Part shown: positions 19,508-29,109 of the stretch, piece by piece
How the letters are laid out: each line of letters opens with the position of its first letter
How positions within the stretch are numbered: the stretch's first letter is position 1
Source of the DNA: Sphingomonas sp. H160509
GTDB lineage: Bacteria > Pseudomonadota > Alphaproteobacteria > Sphingomonadales > Sphingomonadaceae
Direction of reading: 5' to 3'
DNA length: 64,000 nt
Assembly (NCBI RefSeq): GCF_024124765.2
Contig: NZ_JAMXSR020000002.1
Coordinates: 1,077,001 to 1,141,000 of the forward strand
Notes under the pieces: generated by a model
What the model was told of the DNA's origin: nothing
Seen by the model: only the letters and a program-made list of their open reading frames with translations
Database searches by the model: none
Program-made: the position numbers and the translations under genes

Positions 19508-21719
19508 TTCTTCGGCCGCACGACCATCGTCGAGGTGCGGACCGGCACCGCGATGCGCGGGTCTTCGATGTTACCGGGGATCGGTGCGCTCGGGATCGGC
19601 GGCGCGGCGCCCATGTAATCGCGGACGAGCTGGTCGATCGACGGCTCGGCGCCCGGCTCCTGCAAGCCCTGTTGCAGGCGGACATAGCCGTAGCGCTGCT
19701 CGGTCAGCTTGCGGCTGTCCTCTGCGGTGCGCAGGATCGTCGGGCGGATGAAGATCATCAGATTGGTCTTCGACCGCTGTTTCGCCTTCGAGGTGAACAG
19801 ATGACCGAGCACGGGGATGTCGCCGAGCAGCGGGATCTTCTCGATCGTGCGACGCTCGTTATCGTCGAGCAAGCCGCTGATGACCGCAATCTGACCGTCG
19901 TCGACGGTGCGGACGGTCTCGACCTCGCGTTTGTTGAGGATCAGGTCGCTGTTGTCGCTCGACACCGGCCCAGCGATCGAGCTGACCTCCAGGCGCAGGT
20001 TGAGCTTCACCGTGCCCGACGAGTTCACCTGTGGCCGCACGGTCAGCTCGATACCGACATTCTGGCGCTGCGTGGTGCGGAAGGCGTTGTCGAAATTGGT
20101 GCTGAGCGCCTGCCCCGTGGTGATCGGGATCTCCTGCCCGACGAGGCTGTGCGCCTCCTGGTTGTCAAGCGTGACGAGGTGCGGGACCTGGAGCAGGTTC
20201 GAGGTCGTGTCGCTCTTCACCGCGTTGATGATCGCGCCGAAGAACGTGCTGCCGATCTTGCCGCCGAACCCGCCAAAGCCGCCGGTGGCCGCGAGGATCG
20301 ACGCGATCGCCGACTGCTGCAGCGCGTCCGCCGCGGCATTGGGGGTGTTCGTTTCGGTGCGCGTGCCATCGGGCGCGACGACCGTCGTGCCGTTGCCGCC
20401 GATCGAGCGCGCGCCGATCGCGCCCGCGATCTGCAGAATGTTGGGCGCGGAATTCGAGAAGGTCGACGCGCCGAACGCGCCGCCGCTCGGGTCGCCGACG
20501 ATGAACTGTGCGCCAAGCGTGCGCGCGGTCGAGATCGGAGACCTCGGCGACGATCGCCTCGACCAGCACCTGTTCGCGGCGCGTATCGAGCTGGCGGACG
20601 ACTTCGTTCAGCTGGCGCTGGATCTCGGCAGGCGCGGCAATGACGATCGCGTTGGCGCCGGCAAAGCGCGTGACGACCACGGCCGACCGGCCAGCAGACG
20701 TGATCGCGGCCTGGCCAGAGCTGGACGCGCCGCTCGGCGACGGTCCGGATTGCGGGATTTGTGGTTGCGAGAAGTTCGACTGGCCGCCGGACGCGCCGTT
20801 GGTGCTGCTCGATCCGAAGTTCGAGCGCGACAATGCCGTCTGCACCGGCTGCGTCGGGGTCTGGCCGACGAGTTCCTGCAACACTGGTAGCAACTGTTCG
20901 GCATCGGCGTTCTCAAGGAAGACGACCTTGATCTCGGTGCCGTTGCGCGCCTTCTGGTCGAGGTCGGCGGCGACCTGTGCGAGGCGGGCGACGGTGGTCG
21001 GGTCGCCGCGGAGTGCGACCGCGTTCGAGCCTTCGACTGCGACCACAGATGCGCTCGGGCCGGCGGCGGCACCACCGCCCTGCCCGCCCTGTCCGCCGCC
21101 GGTGCCGGCTCCGATCAGCCCCCTGGAGCGCAGTCGCGATTTCCTTCGCACTCGCATTCTTCAACGCGACGACGCGGGTGGAGGAGGTGTCGGTGTCGAT
21201 CCGGCGAAGGACTTCGCGGATGCGGCGGATGTTGTCGGCGAAATCGACCACGACGAGGCTGTTGCCGCCACGGTTCGCGCTGACGGAGCCCTGCGCGCTG
21301 ACCAGCGGACGGACGGTCTCTACAGCGGACTGCGCATCGATCGCGCGGAGGCGGATGATCTCGGTGACGTAGCTGTTGCGTGCGGCGCCTGCGACGCCGA
21401 TCCGGCTCGGCTGCGAGGCGGCGTTGTCGAGCGGCTGGACGCGGAACGCACCGCCCGAGGTCGGTACCGCGACGAGGCCGTTGGCGCGCAAAGTCGAGAG
21501 GAAAATCTCGAAATATTCGGAGCGAGACAGCGGGCGATCGGTGACCACCGTCACCTTACCGGCGACGCGGTTGTCGATGATGAACGTGCGCCCAGTGACC
21601 TTGGCGGCGTCCGCAATGAACGCGCGGATATCGGCATCGCGGACGTTTAGCGTGGTCTGGGCATGAACGCTGGCCGCCAGTGCGAGAGCCACGACGGGGC
21701 CGAGAAACAGTTTTTTCAT
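19504..21719 (-). CDS. gspD: Type II secretion secretin D (two frameshifts)
   Basis: The outer-membrane pore of the secretion system. Signal peptide MKKLFLGPVVALALAASVHA, N0 domain (LNVRDADIRAFIADAAKVTG), N1-N3 domains with a Gly-rich linker, and the C-terminal secretin domain (VPHLVTLDNQEAHSLVGQ, then VISGLLDDNERRTIEKIPLL). It ends in a basic tail VRPKK. Shifts lie at the C5 run 21119-21123 and near 20535 before ARTLGAQFIVGDPS. About 738 residues. A C8 run at 21721-21728, one base too long, makes gspC read into it; with C7 the gspC stop overlaps this ATG. Confidence 0.94.
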
Positions 21720-22545
21720 TGGGGGGGGCGCGATCGTGATGGCGAGCGGCAGGGTATCCTGGCCGCGTTCTACGGTGATGGGGACGTTGCCGCCGCCCGC
21801 GAAATCCTTGGCGATGCGGTCGAGGTCGCCGGGACCGGAAACGGGACGCCCGCCGATCGAGGTGACGACGTCGCCGTCCTTGAGCCCGGCCGAGCGGAAC
21901 GCGTTGCCCGAGCCTTGCGAACGGACGGTGAGCCCACTGATGCGGCCGCCGTCGATGCGGGGGATGAAGCCGATCTCGCTGCGCAACTGCGCCGACGGGG
22001 ATGCCAACGACGGGGGCAACGGCACCGGGCGCACCGGCTGGCGCCGCGCCGGGGACGACCGGCGTGACGGCGCCCGATTGGTCGAGGAACAGATCCTCGT
22101 CGGCACCGCCGCGGTCGATCGTGACGTGATCGAACGCGACCGCCTTGAGACGCACGCCGGGCTGGATCTCGTCGCCGACCGCGACGCTCTGCTGGACGCC
22201 GTCGGGACCGGCGATGATCGCGGAGCTGCGGCCCATCGCTTCATCGATCCGCGTGCCGAACAGGGTCAACTGAAGCGACGTGACGGTGGCGGGCGCGCCC
22301 GCCGCGCCACCGAGGCGGAAAAACGGATCGAACCCGCGCAGGATATCGGCGGGCGAACCGACCACCATCGGCGCGGCCGGGCGCCAGTCGCCGAGCGGCG
22401 TAATCGGTGTCACGATCGTCCACGCCAACCGCGCGCACTGCACCGCCAGCCCGGCCAGCAGCGCGAGTTCGACGACACTATAGACATTCACGACCGGCAT
22501 ACGCCGCAAGATACGGCGCGCCCGCGCGTCCAGCTTCAATCGCAT
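21716..22545 (-). CDS. gspC: Type II secretion protein C (two frameshifts)
   Basis: A bitopic inner-membrane protein that connects the platform to the secretin and helps choose substrates. One helix near residue 25 (VELALLAGLAVQCARLAWTI), the HR domain (SLQLTLFGTRIDEAMGRSSA), a Pro/Ala linker, and a C-terminal PDZ domain (GLKDGDVVTSIGGRPVSGPG). The shift at the run 22012-22016 (one base too long) joins GAVAP to SLASPSAQLRSE. The last residues IAPP are followed by the C8 run described for gspD. It is the first gene of the operon. Confidence 0.92.
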
Positions 22546-22682
22546 CCGCGACCCACCCCAATTTCCCGCTCTCTTCGTCGCGTAGGCATGCCATGTTACA
22601 ATTCCGCGTCAATGGCTTGCGCGTTGGTTGCTTCGATTCTGATGGGGTAGCGCTTCGCGTCGGCGATGGGCAGAAGACGCTC

Positions 22683-23339
22683 ATGTCCGATCCTCTCCCG
22701 TCCAGCGGCTCCGGCCTGCCTCCCGAAGCGATCATCGCGCGGCTCTCCGTGCCCGGCGTGCAGCGCGTACCGAGCCCGAAGCTCGACCTGTTCGTGCGGC
22801 GCGACTTCCTGCCGCCGGACCTGTGCGCGACGCTGATCGAGCGGATCGACGCGGTGCGGCGGCCGTCGACGATCTCCGATTCGAACGGGGATGCGAACTA
22901 TCGGACGAGCGAGACGGGCGATCTGTCGCCGCTCGATCCGGTCGCGATCGAGGTCGAGCGCCGGATCGCCGCGCTGACCGGACTCGACCCGGTGTACGGC
23001 GAACCGCTCCAGGGGCAGCGCTATGCGGTCGGGCAGGAGTTCAAGGGACACACCGACTATTTCGAGCCGAACGGCATCGATTATCAGCGTTATTGCGGGG
23101 TCGCGGGCAATCGGACGTGGACCGTCATGATCTATCTCAACCAGCCCGAAGCCGGCGGCGCGACGCGGTTCAAGGCGATCGACAAGATCGTGCAGCCGGA
23201 AACGGGCAAGCTGCTCGCTTGGAACAACCGGCGTGCCGATGGGAGCATGAACCCGGCGACGCTGCATCACGGGATGAAGGTGCGTGCGGGGGTCAAGTAT
23301 GTGATAACCAAATGGTTTCGGGAGAAGCCCTGGGGTTAG
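22683..23339 (+). CDS. Prolyl 4-hydroxylase-like 2-oxoglutarate/Fe(II) dioxygenase
   Basis: A soluble 218-residue protein with the double-stranded beta-helix of P4H-type oxygenases. The iron ligands are His-x-Asp in KGHTDYFEPN and a distal His in TLHHGMKVRAG, followed by the 2-oxoglutarate-binding Lys (GVKYVITKWF). TVMIYLNQPEAGGATRF is the typical strand pair. The substrate is unknown; bacterial members can hydroxylate proline in proteins. It is divergent from gspC with about 140 bases between and convergent with the TonB receptor gene. No signal peptide. The ATG at 22683 follows a CAGAAGACG stretch. Confidence 0.88.
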   Translation: MSDPLPSSGSGLPPEAIIARLSVPGVQRVPSPKLDLFVRRDFLPPDLCATLIERIDAVRRPSTISDSNGDANYRTSETGDLSPLDPVAIEVERRIAALTGLDPVYGEPLQGQRYAVGQEFKGHTDYFEPNGIDYQRYCGVAGNRTWTVMIYLNQPEAGGATRFKAIDKIVQPETGKLLAWNNRRADGSMNPATLHHGMKVRAGVKYVITKWFREKPWG

Positions 23340-23429
23340 GCTTGGTCTGGGGCCATAATTAGTAAGGCGAGAACGGACGGATTGGCGCAGCGGCGACTCC
23401 TGCGCCTCAGCACCTAGCACTCTCAATGC

Positions 23430-23534
23430 ACCTCCCCGGCGAAGGCCGGGGTCCAGTTGGGCACGTTGCTGACGGAGGACGGTGCTACGTTACGCCGACC
23501 TCCCCAACTGGGCCCCGGCCTTCGCCGGGGAGGT
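23430..23534. repeat. Palindromic repeat, family A
   Basis: ACCTCCCCGGCGAAGGCCGG and the inverse CCGGCCTTCGCCGGGGAGGT bound the element, with GTCCAGTTGGG and CCCAACTGGGCC boxes inside. It sits between two convergent genes and may serve as a terminator. The rest of 23340-23605 shows no gene. Confidence 0.88.
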
Positions 23535-23605
23535 CATCTTCTTGGGAGGTCGGTCGCTCCGACTGCGCTCGCCACTGGAGCGGAACCCGAACGACCGCCC
23601 CTTCC

Positions 23606-26415
23606 TCAGAACGTCGTGCTGATCCCCAGCGTGAACACCTGACCCAGGTTATACCGGTTGATGTACACCTTGTTGCCGTTCTCGAACGTCTGGCCCTCGG
23701 TGAAGCGCGTCTTGGTGAGGTTGCGGGCCTCGGCCTTCACCTCGAACTTGGCGCCGCGCAGTTCGACACCCTGACGGGCGACGAGGTCGAGGCGGATGCC
23801 GGGCTTCTCGATGATGTCGGGCAGGAAGCCCGTTCCGCCGAGGTTCGACGGGCCGCGGTTGGTTACGCGGTCGCTGGCGTAGTTGAACAACAACGTGATC
23901 TGCGACAGCCGCTTGGTGTCCTCCAGCCCGAGCTGGACGTTGACGAGGTGGTCCGACTGGCCGGTGAGCGGCGCGCCGTCGCGGAAGTTACCCGTGGCGG
24001 GCGCGAACCCGGTCTGGCAGCCCGCGACCTTGGTCGTCTGGTCCACCACGTTCCGGGACGCAGCTGCCGTCCACGGTGATCGACGACTGCGTATAGGTGT
24101 AGTTGGCGATGAACAGCAGGCGGCGCGTCGCGAAGAAATCGCTGCCGAGCGTGTCGAGCGGCACGTATTTCTGGAACTCAACCTCGCCGCCGTACAGCTT
24201 GGCCTTGGGCAGGTTAGTAAAGCCGGTCTGGAGACGATCGTCGGCGCCGGTGTAGAAACCGACCTGCTCGATCGGCTTGTCGATCCGCTTGTAGAACGCC
24301 CCCCAGCGTAAAGCGCTGGTCACGCGCGAAGAACCACTCGTAGCGCGCGTCGAGATTGTAGAGCTTGGTATCCTGCAACAGCGGGTTACCGAAGAACAGG
24401 CGATCCGATTCGGGATCACGGAACTGCTGAGGCGCGAGCTCGCGGAACTGCGGGCGCGAGATCGTCTTCGAGGCGCTGGCGCGAAGCTGCATGTCTGGCG
24501 CGAAATTCCAGGTCAGCGTCGAGGCCGGCAAGAAGTAATCGTTCTTCAGACGCGTCGTGGTCGCACCGATCGGGGTAACCCGCTCGTCCGCCGTCTCGTA
24601 GCGTACGCCGATCGTCGCGCGGACGCCGTCGGTCGCCTCGGCCTCGGCCTGGACGTAGCCCGCATGAATCCGCAGCGACGCGTCATATTGATACGCACCG
24701 AGCGGGGTGTTGAACTGCAATTCGAGCGAGTTGAGCGGATCGTTGGTATCGATCGCCAGCAGGTAGTCCGGACGGAGCAGATTGTACGGATAGCCCGGCG
24801 CGGTGCCACCGCCGCGCGGCGTCTGGTAATTGAACTGGAGACGCGACGACGTGCGCTTCGTATCCGAGTAGAAATAGCCGGTCGACAACGTCATCGGCCG
24901 ATCGGTCGACAGCTTGTACGCGGCGTCCGCCTGGCCGCTGTAGAGGTCTTCCTTCAGTTCGCTGAAGATGATCGACGCGAACGGCGAGAAGCGCTGCGTC
25001 ACCTGGTAGGCGCCGTTGCACTGCGCACCGCCGGTCCCGTTCGGATCCTGCACCGTGATCGGCTGGCCGGTCGTGGTGGTGTTCGAGCAGAGATAGTCGA
25101 ACTGCCGCTCGTACGGCGCATTGCGCTTCGAATTGGCATAGGCGCCGCGGACGTCGAGCGTCAGCGCGTCGACTGGTTTGAACGCGCCGACCAGCTGGCT
25201 CTCGAACAGCTGGCGTTCGAACCAGTTGGTGTTCTGCTGGAAACGAAGACCGCTCGAGTTGTTATAGGTGGTCGCCGCCGACCCACGCGCCTGCTTCAGC
25301 GTGTCGTGGATATAGACGTTGGTCAGCTTGATGCTGTTCTCGCCGAACTCGTAGCCGACGCCGATCAGCGCGTTGGCGACGATCCGGTTGTCGGTCAGCA
25401 GGGTCTGGAAATCGTTGCGGAGCAGACCTTCGTTGGTGACCGAATCCTGCTGCGTGATGCTGCGGGTGCGGAAGGTGTTGCTCGCGCTGACCGACGCGAT
25501 CACGCCGAGCCGGCCCGAACCGATGTCGAACACCGAGCCGCCGCTGATCTCGCCCGAGAAATTGGCGGGGAGCTGGTTGTTGCGCTGGAGCAGCGAGGTC
25601 GAGGCGTTGCTGAGCGTCGCGGCCTGCGCGGCCGAGATGTTGCCGGTGCCGCTAGGCGCGTTCTTGATGAAGCTTGGCACCTTGCGCGTGCCGTCGTCGA
25701 AGCCGATCCAGTCGGCATCGCCACCATAATAGGTGTAGCCGAGTTCGCTGGTCGTCGCGGTGTCGGCCGAGATCGAGCCGCCGAACGACAGGAAGTTCTT
25801 GTCCGGGATCGCCTTGGTCGTGAGGTTGATCACGCCACCGCCGAATTCACCGGGATAGTTCACCGAATAGGTCTTCTGGACCAGCGCGGAGCCGACGATC
25901 GTGGTCGGGAAGATGTCGAGCGGGACCGAACGGCGCAGCGGCTCGGGGCTCGGCAGTGGCGAGCCATTCAGCAGCGACGACGAGTAGCGATCGCCGAGAC
26001 CACGGACATAGACGAAGCCGTTGCCGACGATGCTGAGACCGGTGACGCGCGACAGCGCGCCGGCAATGTCACCTTCGCCGGTGCGTGCGATGTCTTCGGT
26101 CGACAGGATCGAGACGACCTGCGGAGTCGCGCGGACGAAATTGGGAATGTTGCGACCGACGACGACGATGTCCTCGCCGCCATTGGGATCATAGCCCGGC
26201 GTCGACACTTCGGCCTGCGCTCCGGCGGACTCTGCACCGGCAGCTTGGGGCGCGGAGGTATCCACCGGCGTCGAGGTCGGACCGGTTTGTGTCGTCGAGG
26301 CGGGTGGCGAGGTGGCTGGAGCGGGTGCAGCGCCGCCGGTCTGGGCGAGCACCGCGGGCGCGACCAGCTGCGAGGTCAGGAGAAGTAAGGTGGCATAGCC
26401 GAAGCGCGTTTGCAT
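23606..26415 (-). CDS. TonB-dependent outer-membrane receptor (two frameshifts)
   Basis: An outer-membrane active transporter. Signal peptide ending VAPAVLAQ, a Pro/Thr/Ala-rich linker of about 60 residues, then the TonB box region (EDIVVVGR), plug domain (GNGFVYVRGLGDRYSSSLLN, PGEFGGGVINLTT) and a 22-strand barrel ending in a terminal Phe (FTLGISTTF). Shifts are at the C6 run 24299-24304 (after RDQRFTLG) and near 24054; with both repaired the protein has about 936 residues. It follows the lipoprotein gene on the same strand, behind the Pho-box array, so phosphate-limited expression and uptake of a phosphorus compound are inferred. Confidence 0.92.
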
Positions 26416-26448
26416 GGCCGAATATCCAGATCAGGGGTCTATGGGCGA

Positions 26449-26481
26449 ATGCCGGGGTGGTCTTTGGAACCACCCCGGCAT
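26449..26481 (-). promoter_or_regulatory. Perfect intercistronic hairpin
   Basis: ATGCCGGGGTGGT and its exact complement ACCACCCCGGCAT (13 bp) enclose a 7-base loop between the lipoprotein stop and the receptor start. No T-run follows on the minus strand, so it is more likely an mRNA processing or stabilising element, or a leaky attenuator, than a full terminator. Confidence 0.6.
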
Positions 26482-26522
26482 CGCTGCTCACATCATCGAC
26501 TGCGGAGAGCCGACCGGAAGCG

Positions 26523-28152
26523 TTACCGGCCGTTGCAGTCGAAGTAGACCGAGGTGAAGATCGGCGGGCCCCTGGTCCTGCTTCGAGGCATCGGCCGCGC
26601 GGATCGTCGAGCGATCGGCCTGGCTGGTCTCCTGCGCGATCAGGTTGAGGCAGGCGACGGTCGCCGGCGACTTCACGATACCGTTGATGAAGCGCATGTC
26701 CGAACCACCACGCTGGCGGATCGCGGCCGGCGCAAGCGCGGTCTGCACGAACGTGAAGTTCGAATACTGACCGAAGGTACGGGGCAGCAGGTCCTCGGCA
26801 CCGTTCGAGTCGATCTCGGTCGAAAACGAGTCGGCGGTCGCACCCAGCAGACGCTGTGCGGCGATGATGAACTGCATGAAGCCGCGATAGCCGTTGTCGA
26901 TATCGTAGCCGTCGTCGTCTGCGCCGGTTACCGCGAAATACTTGATGTTCGTGGTGCCGCCGAAGATCTCGATGCCGTCATCGGCCGAGTTGTGGCTCTG
27001 GACGTGATCGATCGTCGTGCCCGACCCGGTGCCGCCAAGCGTCAGGCCCTGCAGCTCGTTGCCGTCACTGATGGCGATGCCGCTGTAGCGGATCTGGACA
27101 TACTGCATCGTGCCGCTGTTGTCGGCCGCCGTCGGGCCACCGTAAAAGCGACCGGTGACGCCTTCGATCGCCTGCTGGCAGGTCGTGCTCGTGCCGCCGG
27201 CGTTGTTCGGACCGGTACCCGTGGCGCAGACCGCGACGGGCGCGCGGCCGAGCAGGATGATCCCGCCCCACTGGCCCTGCGTCGCATCGCTGACGCCGTT
27301 GGCGGTCAGGTTCTGCTGCGAGGTGAAGATGATCGGCGCGTCGCGCGTACCGACGGCGCTGATCTTCGACCCGCGATTGACGAGCAGGAGATCGGCGGTG
27401 ACTTCGGTCGAGTCCGCGGCGACGACGACGCCCGGTGCGATCGTCAGCGTCACGCCAGTATCGGCACCGGTCGTGCCGACATCGGCGCCGACTTCGGTCT
27501 GGCCGCGCAGGCGGTAGAACACGCCGGCGATCTTCGGCAGCGTCAGGCTGGACGTGATGTTGGTCGGCAGGCGGCAGGCGCGGAACGTTTGGACCAACCC
27601 GTCGTCGATCGTGCCGGTCGGGCACGCTGCGGCCGAACCGCCAGCGCCGACGGCAGGAACCGCGGTGCAGCGCGCGGTCGTGCTGCCGCCGAACTCGGCC
27701 GACGTGGAGGCGCAGGTCCAGCCCTGGAACGCGGTGTCGGTCGGGCCGTTGAGCGCGCCGACGAAGTTGGTGCTGGCGAAGAACGGGTTGATCGACGACG
27801 GGTCGGTCGCGGTCGTGGCGGACGTCGCGGCGATCGGGTACACGCCGGTCAGGACGTTGGTGCCGCTGACGTTGTTGTTGGTGCCGGCGTTGACGATCGC
27901 AAGCTGCTCATCGGCGCTGATCGTGATCGTGCCGTCCGAGCGGCCGCCCGAGGTCGAGGCGAACTGCGCGGCCGTGATCGCCGATGGGGTCGGCGTCGGG
28001 GTGGACGGCGTCGGGGTCGGCGTGGCTGGCGGGGTGATGATCACCGTGCCTGCGCCCGGCGAAGCGACGTCGTCGGCACCGCCGCAAGCGGTGAGTGCGA
28101 GGCAGGCCGTGCCGGTCAGCAGGATCGTGCCGAGGCGAGTAAAGCTGGTCAT
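26523..28152 (-). CDS. Surface lipoprotein of ElpS-like context (frameshift near the end)
   Basis: The signal peptide ends in the lipobox LALTACGG, followed by a Pro-Thr linker (TPTPTPSTPTPTPS) that would hold the domain away from the membrane. The body of about 500 residues has repeated short beta segments, QGQWGGIILLGRAPV and GTGSGTTIDHVQSHNSADDG, as in right-handed beta-helix proteins. The reading frame shifts at C4 26569-26572; removing one base gives the natural end FTSVYFDCNGR and stop at 26523. The order lipoprotein, TonB receptor, T2SS genes matches the Caulobacter elpS locus, where the lipoprotein is made on phosphate starvation. Homology to ElpS itself is not proven here. Confidence 0.8.
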
Positions 28153-28239
28153 GCGAAGGACTCCCGAGTCGTACCGTTGATTGTTCGGATCGACCCAGGC
28201 TCCCCCTGCCGACCGTGACATGGCGGTTAGGCTGGCCAG

Positions 28240-28299
28240 ATGACGCCGCGATGCGATTTCGATGACGCTTGCATGACTATGATATGACGGTTCGATGAC
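28240..28299 (-). promoter_or_regulatory. Pho-box-like array: six 11-bp units
   Basis: On the minus strand GTCAT occurs at exact 11-base spacing: plus-strand ATGAC begins at 28240, 28262, 28273, 28284 and 28295, with an imperfect ATGCG at 28251. The PhoB site is made of tandem 11-bp units with core (C/T)GTCAT plus four A/T-rich bases, so this is three overlapping Pho boxes. It ends 88 bases before the lipoprotein ATG. The rest of 28153-28472 holds no gene. Confidence 0.82.
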
Positions 28300-28472
28300 T
28301 GTCGATTGGGGCACCGCTGGCCTGCGGGGTTGAAAACCGCGCTATCGAACACATCTCTTCCGATCCGGCGCGCGATGATTTACAGGCGCTGCCAGAGTCA
28401 CTGCTCCCAAGACCTCTGGCGCAATCCTGCGTCCGGACGGTCAGACCGATATTACAGGATTATTCGACGACA

Positions 28473-28808
28473 ATGGCCTCTTTCAAGGACCCCAGCTTCC
28501 AGGACCGTACGAGCAGCGCAGCCGCCGCCAAGCAGAAGGCGCTCGAAGCGCTGCGTGCCAAGCCGCCGATCGACGAAGCCGTCGTAGCCGAGCGCCTTGC
28601 CGCGCGCGAGGCCAAGGAATTGGCCGAGCGCGAGAAGCGTGCTGCGAAGCGTGCTGCAGAGGACGAAGCCAAGGCTGCGAAGAAGGCTGAGGCCGAGGCT
28701 GCTGCTGCTAAGAAGCGCGAGGCCGAGGCTAAGGTCGAATTGACCGACGCCGAGAAGAAGGCGATTCGTGACGCTAAGTATGCGGCGCGGAAGAACAAGA
28801 AGAAGTGA
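28473..28808 (+). CDS. DUF6481 Ala/Lys/Glu-rich coiled-coil protein
   Basis: A 111-residue cytosolic protein that starts MASFKDPSFQDRTSSAAAAK and is then almost entirely charged helix (AREAKELAEREKRAAKRAAE and similar). DUF6481 proteins are small, mostly in sphingomonads, with no known function. No signal peptide. It stands alone, divergent from the Pho-controlled lipoprotein operon with the Pho array in between, and ends at its own terminator. The basic C-terminus (AARKNKKK) could bind nucleic acid, but this is a guess. Confidence 0.85.
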   Translation: MASFKDPSFQDRTSSAAAAKQKALEALRAKPPIDEAVVAERLAAREAKELAEREKRAAKRAAEDEAKAAKKAEAEAAAAKKREAEAKVELTDAEKKAIRDAKYAARKNKKK

Positions 28809-28813
28809 TTTTT

Positions 28814-28842
28814 GGGCGGTCGTTTGGCCGCCCATTCTTTAC
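28814..28842 (+). terminator. Rho-independent terminator after DUF6481
   Basis: GGGCGG, loop TCGTTTGG, CCGCCC followed by ATTCTTT starts five bases after the stop codon. Confidence 0.8.
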
Positions 28843-28876
28843 CTGCGCGACTGATTGACTTTTCAGGCCAAGAGTT

Positions 28877-28983
28877 ACCACCCCGGCGAAGGCCGGGGCC
28901 TAGTTGGAAAGGTCGAGGTAACTAAGCGCAGTCCACCGTTGGCAACGTCCCCCAACTGGGCCCCGGCCTTCGCCGGGGTGGTG
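28877..28983. repeat. Palindromic repeat, family A
   Basis: ACCACCCCGGCGAAGGCCGG with the inverse CCGGCCTTCGCCGGGGTGGT, and CTAGTTGG / CCAACTGGG inside. It is followed within 40 bases by a family B element. Confidence 0.88.
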
Positions 28984-29016
28984 GCTAAGGAATGGCCGAA
29001 CCCCATCAACTAGCTT

Positions 29017-29069
29017 GTTCTCCCGCGAAGGCGGGAGCCCAGTCTGGGCTCCCGCCTTCGCGGGAGAAC
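29017..29069. repeat. Palindromic repeat, family B, short form
   Basis: An uninterrupted perfect inverted repeat: GTTCTCCCGCGAAGGCGGGA with its complement, centred on CCCAGTCTGGG. It lies just beyond the true end of the nodT-type gene. Confidence 0.88.
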
Positions 29070-29109
29070 ACGAAGTGCGGTGTAACGGACCGATTTGAAG
29101 CGCGCGCCC

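Noticed and set aside
20913..21730. GspC-GspD fusion protein
   Set aside because: The fusion depends on the C8 run at 21721-21728; with seven bases the gspC stop overlaps the gspD ATG as at the other gsp junctions.
24664..26388. Long plus-strand open frame opposite the TonB receptor
   Set aside because: It is Arg-rich, has no recognisable motif and mirrors the receptor codons; a typical high-GC antisense frame.
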